Shown here: positions 44,693-51,791 of the stretch, piece by piece | Position numbering within the stretch: the stretch's first letter is position 1 | Layout of the letters: each line of letters begins with the position of its first letter | Assembly: GCA_021413845.1 (NCBI GenBank) | Contig: JAIOPP010000160.1 | Location: forward strand, 1 to 53,345 | Origin: Planctomycetia bacterium | GTDB lineage: Bacteria; Planctomycetota; Planctomycetia; Pirellulales; PNKZ01 | Direction: 5' to 3' | DNA: 53,345 nucleotides | Position numbers and translations under genes: made by a program | Notes under the pieces: model-generated | Databases searched by the model: none | What the model saw: only the letters and a program-made list of their open reading frames with translations | What the model was told of the DNA's origin: nothing

Positions 44693-47473
44693 GTGGGCAC
44701 AGCGCTCGAGGCAGCTGAAACGAAGCCCGGCGTCGAAACGAAAGGTGCGACCAAGGTTGCCAAGTCGGAAGAAAACGACGAAGTCGCCGCGGAGCCGGAA
44801 GCCGCCGCGAAGCCGGCCGGAGCAGCCGCCGCAGCAGCCAAACCGGCGTCGAAATATCCGCCGTTTGCCGACGTCGCGAAAGACTTCACCCCCGTCGAAG
44901 GTTTGTTTCATCTCTATCGCAAAGATAGCCGGCTCTTGGCCGAAATCGAACCGAGCCACTTCGGCCGCGACTTCATCGTGCTCATCGCGATCGCCCGGGG
45001 CATCGGCGAAGGCTCGCTCTTGGGCGGCATGCCGGTCGGCTTCGGCGACGATTGGCTCTGGCAGTTCCGTAAGGTCGACGACAATATTCATATCGTGCGC
45101 CGCAACATCCGCTTCCGCGCCGCGAAGGGGAGCCCTGAGGAGAAGGCAGTGCGCTTCGCGTATACCGACAGCGTGCTCTATAGCTTGCCGATCATCACGA
45201 TGGGCCCGCACGGCGGCGCGATCGTCGACTTCACGCAGATCTTCATCAGCGATCTGCCGCAAATCGGCGCCGAGCAGCCCGGCTTCTCGTTCTCGCCATC
45301 GAAATCGACTTGGGCCGCGGTCAAAGGTTTCAAAGACAACATCGAGCTCGAAGTCGCCGCGGCTTACAACCTCGCACCGAACGTGCAACTCGACGGCGTC
45401 GCCGACTCGCGCAGCGCCACGATCAACGTCCACTACTCGATCAGCGCCCTGCCGGAAACCGGCTACCAGCCCCGCATGGCCGACGATCGGATCGGCTACT
45501 TCCTCACGGTCTTAAAGGACTACTCGAAGAAGGGGGTCGACGACAACTTCGTTCGCTATATCAACCGCTGGGATTTGCAAAAGGCCGACCCTGCGGCCGA
45601 GCTTTCGCCGCCGAAGAAGCCGGTCGTCTTCTGGATCGAAAAGACCGTGCCGTTTCAATATCGCAAGCCGATCGCCGACGGCATCCTCGAATGGAATAAA
45701 GCGTTCGAGAAGGCCGGCATCGTCAACGCGGTCGAAGTGCGTCAGCAGCCCGACAACGCCGATTGGGATCCGGAAGATATCAACTACAACACGTTCCGCT
45801 GGATCACGGCTGGCGCCGGCTTCGCCATGGGCCCAAGCCGAGTGAACCCGCTGACGGGCCAGATTCTCGATGCCGACATCATCTTCGATGCCGACTTCAT
45901 CCGTTTCTGGAAGACCGAGCTTGAGACGTTCACGCCGGCGAGCGTCGCCGCGTTGACCAACGGCCCGATCGAAATCGACAGCTACCGGGCCATGCTCGCC
46001 GGCTTGCCGTCGTCGCATCGTCATAGCTTGAACTGCCGCTGCGAACTCCACACCGGCATGACGCGCGAACTCGCGTTCGGTGCGGCCGTGCTGGCCGCGG
46101 CCGGCGATGCCGATCCGAAGGCCGCAAAAGATCCGAAAGCCGACGCCGAGAAGGCCGCTAAGGAACTCGATAAGATGATCATGCAAGGCTTGAAAGAAGT
46201 GGCGATGCACGAAGTCGGGCATACGCTCGGCTTGCGTCACAATTTCAAAGCGAGCACGTTATTCAAAGTCGAAGAGCTTAACGATGTCGAGAAGACCAAG
46301 GAAGTCGGCCTCACGGCTTCCGTGATGGATTACAACCCGACGAACATCGCCCGCAAGGGCACCAAGCAAGGCGACTACTATTCGACCACGATCGGCCCTT
46401 ACGACATGTGGGCCATCGAGTACGGCTACAAGCCTTTTGCCAGCGGCGAAGGCGAAGAGTTGAAGAAGATTGCTTCGCGTTCGGCCGAACCGGCGCTGGC
46501 GTTCGCCACGGATGAAGATACCCGCGGCATCGACTCCGATCCGCTCGTCAACCGCTTCGACTTCGGCAAGGAGCCGCTCGATTACGCGAAGGCTCGCTCC
46601 GACCTGATCGAAAGCCTCTGGCCGGGCCTCGTCGATCGCGTTACCAAGACCGGCGACGGCTACCAACGGGCCCGCCAAGCGTTCGGCGTGTTGCTCGGCA
46701 ACTACGGGTCGTCGCTGTTCTTCGCGTCGCGCTACGTCGGCGGCATCTACACGAATCGCGATCACAAGGGAGACCCGAACGCTCGTCCGCCGTTTGTCGT
46801 CGTTCCCGCCGAGAAGCAACGTGCGGCCTTGAAGCTGCTTTCGGAACGGATGCTCAGCGATAAGCCGTTCGCGTTCCCACCGGATCAGTACAACTATTTG
46901 GCTTCGACTCGCTGGAACCACTGGGGCGTCCGCTCGCCCGAACGGACCGACTACGCCGTTCACGACGTCATCCTCATGTGGCAGCAACGGGTGCTCGATC
47001 AGTTGCTCTCGTCGCTGACGCTCAAGCGCCTGCACGATGCGGAACTGAAGATCCCGTCCGATCAAGACGCGTTAACCGTTCCTGAATTGCTCGACGTGCT
47101 CACGACGTCGATCTACTCGGAACTCGACGATCTCAAGGCCGGCGACTACACGAACCGGAAGCCCGCCGTGAGCAGCTTGCGTCGCAACTTGCAACGTGCC
47201 TATCTCAAGCGTCTCGGCGGCTTGGCGCTCGGCCCTCAGGGCTCGTCGTCGGGCATTGCCGCGATGCTCGGCATCGCCAGTTCGAGTTCGAGCAATGTGC
47301 CGGAAGATGTGCAAACTTTGGCTTATGCCGAACTACAAGAGCTCGACGGCAAGATCGGCAAGGTACTCGCCGGCCCTGTAAAGCTCGATGCTTACTCGAA
47401 GGCCCACCTAACGGAGTCGCAGCAGCGCATCAAGAAGATTCTCGGTGCGCAACTCACCACGGCCCGACCTTAA
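44693..47473 (+). CDS. Zinc metalloprotease of the DUF5117 type, start uncertain
   Basis: The catalytic motif HEVGHTLGLRHNF (near residue 505 from this start) has three His zinc ligands and the Glu base. The order of domains fits the DUF5117/DUF4953 family of secreted zinc metalloproteases: a beta-rich N-half with SHFGRDFIVLIAIARG, then the protease, then the C-terminal helices. Asn and Asp residues near VMDYNPTNIARKG follow the zinc site as in the metzincin-like Met-turn (SVMDY). Members usually have a signal peptide, but none is visible in any frame upstream. The frame is open from 44471. I chose GTG at 44693 because the upstream part looks non-coding; GGGGGAAG lies a bit far off. A perfect TATAAT occurs at 44551-44556. 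Confidence 0.8.
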   Translation: MGTALEAAETKPGVETKGATKVAKSEENDEVAAEPEAAAKPAGAAAAAAKPASKYPPFADVAKDFTPVEGLFHLYRKDSRLLAEIEPSHFGRDFIVLIAIARGIGEGSLLGGMPVGFGDDWLWQFRKVDDNIHIVRRNIRFRAAKGSPEEKAVRFAYTDSVLYSLPIITMGPHGGAIVDFTQIFISDLPQIGAEQPGFSFSPSKSTWAAVKGFKDNIELEVAAAYNLAPNVQLDGVADSRSATINVHYSISALPETGYQPRMADDRIGYFLTVLKDYSKKGVDDNFVRYINRWDLQKADPAAELSPPKKPVVFWIEKTVPFQYRKPIADGILEWNKAFEKAGIVNAVEVRQQPDNADWDPEDINYNTFRWITAGAGFAMGPSRVNPLTGQILDADIIFDADFIRFWKTELETFTPASVAALTNGPIEIDSYRAMLAGLPSSHRHSLNCRCELHTGMTRELAFGAAVLAAAGDADPKAAKDPKADAEKAAKELDKMIMQGLKEVAMHEVGHTLGLRHNFKASTLFKVEELNDVEKTKEVGLTASVMDYNPTNIARKGTKQGDYYSTTIGPYDMWAIEYGYKPFASGEGEELKKIASRSAEPALAFATDEDTRGIDSDPLVNRFDFGKEPLDYAKARSDLIESLWPGLVDRVTKTGDGYQRARQAFGVLLGNYGSSLFFASRYVGGIYTNRDHKGDPNARPPFVVVPAEKQRAALKLLSERMLSDKPFAFPPDQYNYLASTRWNHWGVRSPERTDYAVHDVILMWQQRVLDQLLSSLTLKRLHDAELKIPSDQDALTVPELLDVLTTSIYSELDDLKAGDYTNRKPAVSSLRRNLQRAYLKRLGGLALGPQGSSSGIAAMLGIASSSSSNVPEDVQTLAYAELQELDGKIGKVLAGPVKLDAYSKAHLTESQQRIKKILGAQLTTARP

Positions 47474-47519
47474 GCTCCGACGCTGAAAGTCGCGTCTCTG
47501 TCGTCAGAATCTATTGCTT

Positions 47520-47560
47520 AAGCCGCGCGAACTCCGGTTCGCGCGGCTTGTTGCATTTTT
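47520..47560 (+). terminator. Perfect rho-independent terminator after the metalloprotease
   Basis: AAGCCGCGCGAAC (47520-47532) pairs perfectly over 13 bases with 47537-47549 across a 4-base loop, followed by GTTGCATTTTT. It lies 47 bases after the stop codon. Confidence 0.92.
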
Positions 47561-47622
47561 CCGGGCCGAGTATTCTAAGGAGCGTTCGTCCTCCGATCCC
47601 CGAAACCGTTTTTAGGCGACTC

Positions 47623-47970
47623 GTGAAGCTGATCGTCGCAATCATCCAGCCGACTAAATTGAAGGCGGTTCGCGAAGCGCTCGTCAAAATCGAGGTCACG
47701 CGCATGACCGTCTGCGATGCGCAAGGCTACGGACGGCAGCGCGGACAGACCGAACTCTATCGGGGCAATGAATATAAATCGAACCTGTTGCGAAAGGTCG
47801 CCGTCGAGGTACTCGTCAACGACGACTTCCTAGACCGCACGTTGGAGACGCTGCAAGCAGTCGCCCGCACCGGACCCGAAGGCTCGATCGGCGACGGCAA
47901 GATTTTCGTGATGCCCTGCGAACGAGTGATCCGCATCAACGACACGCTGACGGGGCCGGAAGCGGTGTAG
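47623..47970 (+). CDS. PII nitrogen-regulatory protein (GlnB/GlnK family) with variant T-loop
   Basis: 115 residues from a GTG at 47623; this start aligns exactly with E. coli GlnB. The family motifs are REALVKI, GRQRGQTELYRG, and SIGDGKIFVMPCERVIRI. The uridylylation Tyr is present at position 51 (GNEYKSN), but the T-loop after it reads KSNLLRKV instead of the usual MVDFLPKV. An insertion of about three residues precedes GDGKIFV (TGPEGSIGDGK). PII binds 2-oxoglutarate and ATP/ADP and controls nitrogen enzymes and transporters. No amtB or glnA lies in the window, so this copy is an orphan. The variant loop suggests an altered partner. Confidence 0.93.
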   Translation: MKLIVAIIQPTKLKAVREALVKIEVTRMTVCDAQGYGRQRGQTELYRGNEYKSNLLRKVAVEVLVNDDFLDRTLETLQAVARTGPEGSIGDGKIFVMPCERVIRINDTLTGPEAV

Positions 47971-47982
47971 AAGAGAAGGCCT

Positions 47983-48098
47983 AATGACTAATGTCTAATA
48001 ACTAAGGAATGACGAAGACCTGGTACTCACCTAGCTTTCGGCGACATTCTTTCGGGCTTCGACATTCGTACTTTGTTAGTCATTAGACATTAGTCATT
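47983..48098. repeat. Inverted pair of AATGACTAATGTCTAATRACTAA, 23 bases each
   Basis: The arms 47983-48005 and 48076-48098 are inverted copies with one difference in 23 bases, separated by 70 bases. The outer flanks also share GGAATGAC. The AT-rich arms contrast with the GC-rich surroundings and could form a large hairpin between the PII gene and the next gene. Confidence 0.8.
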
Positions 48099-48117
48099 GG
48101 TCATTCCTAAACCGAGC

Positions 48118-48489
48118 ATGCCCTGTATGTCCGTCGTTCTTCTCTCCGCCGATCTCATGTGCATGTCGAAGGTGTCGAGCGCCGCGGCTCAGGTCGGGGT
48201 GCCGTGTACTTCGGCGATGAGCACCGCTGCGCTGGAGGACAAGCTGGTCGAAGGGACACGGCTCGTCTTGCTCGACCTGACGACTCCCGGGCTCACGCCG
48301 AGCATCTTGGTTCCCAAGCTCCGCACGTCGCTCAAGACCCGGCCGCGCATCGTGGCCTTCGGTCCGCACGTGCAAGGAGAGTTGTTGGAAGAGGCCGAAA
48401 CATCCGGCTGCGACAGCGTCTTCACGCGCGGCGAGTTCCACGCCAAGCTGCCGCAGATCATCTCGCAGTTCGTCGCCGTGGCCGAGTAG
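48118..48489 (+). CDS. Degenerate receiver-like small protein
   Basis: 123 residues from an ATG at 48118, with another candidate start at 48127. The alternating beta-alpha pattern resembles a CheY-type receiver: VVLLSADLM, then LVLLDLTTPGL where a phosphoacceptor Asp would sit, RIVAFGPHV, and GCDSVFTRGEF at the end. The acidic pair before the Asp is not conserved, and the usual Lys near the end is Arg. It may be a pseudo-receiver used for protein contacts. It follows the large inverted repeat and ends 12 bases before the stop of a convergent gene, so no operon partner is seen. Confidence 0.7.
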   Translation: MPCMSVVLLSADLMCMSKVSSAAAQVGVPCTSAMSTAALEDKLVEGTRLVLLDLTTPGLTPSILVPKLRTSLKTRPRIVAFGPHVQGELLEEAETSGCDSVFTRGEFHAKLPQIISQFVAVAE

Positions 48490-48501
48490 TTTGCGATCGC
48501 T

Positions 48502-49806
48502 CTAGCTTGACGGGGGGGGGGCCGAAGAGGAGTCGCTCGCCGGCGTTGGCGTATTCGAGGTCGGCGAATTCGAGCTCGGGCTCGTTGCGGCCGGTTCGAC
48601 GCTCTTCGGGACGACCGGCACTCCGGCAGCGTCTTTCTCCAGCGGCGGCAGCCCGAACGCTTCGGGCGACTCGTCTTGATAGAGCTCGCTGAGTTCCGCG
48701 CCGTCCGCGTCGTGTCGCAAGAGGAGGTAGATCGCGGAGATCGCCGTCCAGAAGAAGCCGAAGGCATAGCCGATCACGATCAGCCGCACGCCCCCTTGCC
48801 AGAAGCCTAGGAGCGACATGCCCCAACGGTCGACTTGACTGTAGCCCGGCGTCTTCGCGAGTGCGTCGTGCATCAGCGCGTTTCCGCTCCCCCAACTCAC
48901 GCTCCAAGCGGTAAGCGTTTCGACGGCGGCGGCGAAAAAGTTGACCAAGATCAACCCGAGCGATCCTAAGATCGTCGCCGCAACGACGTAGAAGAGGTAG
49001 TGGAGCGGTCGCTGGTAGACGTAGGAATACGAACGGCTCAAGGCATCGAAGCTGTCGCTCCCTTCGGCGCTGATCGTGGCATGCATCAGCGGCCACCCGA
49101 CGCTCAGCCCCGTCATCAGCACGGCCATCACGATGCCGCCGATCAACGCCAGCGGCCAAGCGAGCCCGGCGAAGAGCAGCGAGGCGCGCATCAACAACCC
49201 CAGCAGCAACAGCACCAGCGTCACCAAGCACACCCCGCCGAGCGGCAAGAGCGGCGCGGCGAAGTAAGAAGGCCAGCGCTTACCCGCGTGCCGGAGCACG
49301 GAGCCGAGCGAGGCCGGTTCTTCGCGCGTCAGTTGAAGGAGCGCGCTGCGCGTGATCGCACCGCCGAACAGCCCCCAGACGGCCGCCGACCAAACGACGC
49401 ACGATGTCAGAAACAACGCTCCCACGAAGCTCTGCGAGAGCGCGAAAAGTTGAAAAACCGGTGCGCTGAGCCGTTCCCAAGGATCGGTCGTCGCATCGCG
49501 CGGCTTCGCACCCATGTCCGGCGAGTCGATGTCACCAAATTGAAATAAGCCGAATGACGAACGGAACCCATCCGCAGTCCAAGGGCAGCTCGTGTAGTGC
49601 GGCAATCGTCGTTGCAACTCGGCATCCGACGTGTGCGAGAAAACTTGCGCAATCAGCCACCAGCCGAAGATCGTCAACAGCACTCCGGCCGAGGCCAGCG
49701 TCAGCGTGCGGGCCTGAATCGCCAAGCGAAACACTCGCCCCTTCACGAACCAGCGGACGAAATGTCCCCACGCGATTCCTGCGAGCTTCGCCAAGTCGTC
49801 CGTCAT
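48502..49806 (-). CDS. Polytopic membrane protein of unknown function
   Basis: 434 residues from the ATG at 49806 with GGGAGAT upstream. About six to seven hydrophobic segments can be marked: ASAGVLLTIFGWWLIAQVF, LFLTSCVVWSAAVWGLFGGA, PLGGVCLVTLVLLLLGLLM, LIGGIVMAVLMTGLSVGWP, LFYVVAATILGSLGLILVNF and IVIGYAFGFFWTAISAIYLL. Charged loops and a Ser/Pro/Ala-rich tail of about 60 residues follow. I know no family with this pattern except uncharacterised planctomycete proteins. The tail contains a ten-C homopolymer in the coding strand. The gene lies alone between convergent and divergent neighbours. Confidence 0.75.
   Translation of the reverse strand: MTDDLAKLAGIAWGHFVRWFVKGRVFRLAIQARTLTLASAGVLLTIFGWWLIAQVFSHTSDAELQRRLPHYTSCPWTADGFRSSFGLFQFGDIDSPDMGAKPRDATTDPWERLSAPVFQLFALSQSFVGALFLTSCVVWSAAVWGLFGGAITRSALLQLTREEPASLGSVLRHAGKRWPSYFAAPLLPLGGVCLVTLVLLLLGLLMRASLLFAGLAWPLALIGGIVMAVLMTGLSVGWPLMHATISAEGSDSFDALSRSYSYVYQRPLHYLFYVVAATILGSLGLILVNFFAAAVETLTAWSVSWGSGNALMHDALAKTPGYSQVDRWGMSLLGFWQGGVRLIVIGYAFGFFWTAISAIYLLLRHDADGAELSELYQDESPEAFGLPPLEKDAAGVPVVPKSVEPAATSPSSNSPTSNTPTPASDSSSAPPPSS
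48512..48521. repeat. Run of ten G (ten C on the coding strand)
   Basis: The tract lies in the last codons of the membrane protein gene (APPPSS before the stop). Slippage would shift the frame only for the last few residues, changing the C-terminus and the position of the stop. Confidence 0.85.
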
Positions 49807-49908
49807 GCTGTCGTATCTCCCAGGAGCCGAATAAGGGCTCCGCAGCAGGCTAGTGAATGCCGGCATTATAGGCAGGAAGCACAGGCCCGCAACCGGAACC
49901 AACCGTAG

Positions 49909-49925
49909 CGCTTGCGGTTTCGCGA
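49909..49925 (+). repeat. Dispersed repeat CGCTTGCGGTTTCGCGA, copy 4
   Basis: Exact match to 9296-9312; it lies between the membrane protein and the NHL propeller gene, 12 bases before the stop of the latter. Confidence 0.7.
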
Positions 49926-49936
49926 GCCATCGAAGC

Positions 49937-51049
49937 CTAAGGCTTCACCCGCCGAACTCGATGGTTATCGCTGTCGCCGATGAAGATCGTGCCGTCGGGC
50001 GCGAAGCCGATCGCGTGCGGGTTTGCGAGATGGGCTTCGGTTGCGGGCCCGCCGTCGCCGGAGAACTTCGCCGTTTTCGGCACTCCGGCCACGATCGAGA
50101 CCGTACCCTTCGCCGGATCGATTCGGCGAATCAAGTGGTTGCTGCTGTCGACGACGTACACCAACTTATCCGGCCCGACGGCGATTCCCTTCGGGCTATC
50201 GTATTGCGCATCTTTCGCCGGCCCTTCGACGACGGCAAAGCCGCGCTTGCCGGTGCCCGAGACGTGATGCAACGTCCCTTTCGCGAGATCGAGCCGCCAC
50301 ACGCTGCTCCCTTCACGCAGCGCGATCCACATCGTTTCGCCGTCGATGTCGAGCGCGCGAGGGCCGAAGATCGGCGAGCCGACGGCCGTGGCCCCTTCTA
50401 GTGGAATCGCCTTCTCGCCATTCCCGGCGACGGTCGTGATGACGCCGGCCTTCGCGTCGACTCGGCGAATCCGGTGGTTGCCGATATCGGCGATGTACAA
50501 GTTCTCCATCGCGTCGAACGCGAGGCTGTGCGGAGTTTTGAGCAGGGCTTCGGTCGCCGGGCCGCCGTCGCCGGAGAAACCGGCTTTGCCGCCGATGCCC
50601 GCGAAGGTCGAGATCGTTTTCGTCTTGGCATCGACGCGGCGAATCACATGGTTCGCCATGTCGGTCCAATAGAGATTGCCGGCGCGATCGAAGCGCAATT
50701 CGTGCGGCTCGGCGATCAACGCTTCTATGGCTGGCCCGCCGTCGCCGGCGAAGCCCAGCTTGCCGCTCCCGGCGTAGGTCGACACCTCGCCGGTCTTTGC
50801 GTCCCAGCGACGAATCCGATGCATACCGCGCTCGCAGATATACAGCGCCCCATCGGGCCCGAACGCGACACCGAACGGTTGGTTGACGTTCGTTTCGAGC
50901 GCTTTGCCGGTCGGCCCGTTATTGGTCCCCCGGCCGCTGCCGACGACGGTGTCGATCAGGGCCGCTTCCGTCAGGTGTATGGCGATGCCCGACGGATCGA
51001 ATAACCAAGCGGCAGCGAGTAGCGTGGAAGCGAAGAAAGTTTTCGTCAT
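49937..51049 (-). CDS. Exported NHL-repeat beta-propeller
   Basis: 370 residues from the ATG at 51049, with AGGGGT upstream and a signal (FFASTLLAAAWLFDPSG) following. At least five NHL-type blades are visible; GFAGDGGPAIEA, GFSGDGGPATEA and KFSGDGGPATEA recur at the blade starts, and each blade ends in a form of NHRIRRVD (GMHRIRRWD, NHVIRRVD, NHRIRRVD, NHLIRRID, NHRVRRV). The signal places it outside the cytoplasm. NHL propellers bind proteins or sugars; some in planctomycetes sit near DUF1549-type genes, but not here. Partner and ligand are unknown. It is divergent from the LOG gene. Confidence 0.88.
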   Translation of the reverse strand: MTKTFFASTLLAAAWLFDPSGIAIHLTEAALIDTVVGSGRGTNNGPTGKALETNVNQPFGVAFGPDGALYICERGMHRIRRWDAKTGEVSTYAGSGKLGFAGDGGPAIEALIAEPHELRFDRAGNLYWTDMANHVIRRVDAKTKTISTFAGIGGKAGFSGDGGPATEALLKTPHSLAFDAMENLYIADIGNHRIRRVDAKAGVITTVAGNGEKAIPLEGATAVGSPIFGPRALDIDGETMWIALREGSSVWRLDLAKGTLHHVSGTGKRGFAVVEGPAKDAQYDSPKGIAVGPDKLVYVVDSSNHLIRRIDPAKGTVSIVAGVPKTAKFSGDGGPATEAHLANPHAIGFAPDGTIFIGDSDNHRVRRVKP

Positions 51050-51129
51050 GCGAAAGACCCCTGAAAACGGCGCCGCATCGGCTTTATGATGGTTGGTTTG
51101 TAAACCACAACTAACCGGCATGCAACCAG

Positions 51130-51720
51130 ATGCGAATCAAGAGCTTATGCGTGTTCTGCGGTTCGAGCTCGGGCAACGCGCCCGAGTATGCGATCGCCGC
51201 CGCTGCATTCGGCCGGCTCGCTGCCGAACGTGGCATCGAACTCATCTACGGCGGCGGTCGGGTCGGCTTGATGGGGGCCGTGGCCGACGCTTGTTTAAGC
51301 AGCGGCGGTCGGGTCGTCGGGGTCATTCCCGAAGCGCTCGCGACGAAGGAGCTCGCGCATCAAGGATGTACGGAGCTGCACGTCGTCGGATCGATGCACG
51401 AACGGAAGGCCCTCATGGCCGAGCGGAGCGACGGCTTCGTCGCCTTGCCGGGAGGGATCGGCACGTTGGAAGAGTTGTTCGAAGTCTGGACCTGGGGACA
51501 ACTCGGCCTGCACGAGAAGCCCTGTGGGCTACTCAACATCGCCGGCTTTTTCGACAAGCTGCTGGAGTTTCTCAACGCGACGGCCGCCGACGGCTTCATG
51601 CACCAAGAACACCTAGCGATGCTCACCACGGCAACCGACGGCAGCGAGTTGATCGAACACTTCGAAAACTACCAACCGCCTGACGTCAGGAAATGGCTGC
51701 GGTGGGAAAGTGAAAAGTAA
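51130..51720 (+). CDS. LOG family protein, nucleotide phosphoribohydrolase
   Basis: 196 residues with the LOG family signature GGGRVGLMGAVADA and PGGIGTLEELFE, including the catalytic Arg/Glu pattern, and the N-terminal CVFCGSSSG. Members (TIGR00730) cleave the base-ribose bond of AMP-like nucleotides; plant and some bacterial LOG proteins release cytokinins from their monophosphates. Whether this one acts on cytokinins or other nucleotides is unknown. Start is at the ATG at 51130. The gene is divergent from the NHL gene and convergent with the NAD synthase gene; repeats fill the short gap. Confidence 0.93.
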   Translation: MRIKSLCVFCGSSSGNAPEYAIAAAAFGRLAAERGIELIYGGGRVGLMGAVADACLSSGGRVVGVIPEALATKELAHQGCTELHVVGSMHERKALMAERSDGFVALPGGIGTLEELFEVWTWGQLGLHEKPCGLLNIAGFFDKLLEFLNATAADGFMHQEHLAMLTTATDGSELIEHFENYQPPDVRKWLRWESEK

Positions 51721-51746
51721 AAAGGCAAAATGCAAAAGTGCGGAGA
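51713..51746. repeat. AGGCAAAATGCAAAAGTG repeat copy at the end of the LOG gene
   Basis: The stretch 51724-51745 is identical over 22 bases to 24411-24432. The first eight bases of this entry overlap the LOG stop codon region. Confidence 0.75.
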
Positions 51747-51767
51747 CGTTCTGGATCTCCGAGCTGA

Positions 51768-51791
51768 CCACCGACCACCGACCACCGACCA
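51768..51791. repeat. Tandem CCGACCAC repeat, three to four units
   Basis: Four closely spaced units of ACCACCG/CCGACCAC run up to the base before the stop of nadE. The reverse complement resembles 9235-9262. Confidence 0.7.

Noticed and set aside
47983-48098. Insertion sequence with inverted repeats
   Set aside because: Only 70 bases lie between the arms, with no transposase.
51713-51791. CRISPR array
   Set aside because: The units are short and directly adjacent, with no regular spacers and no cas genes.
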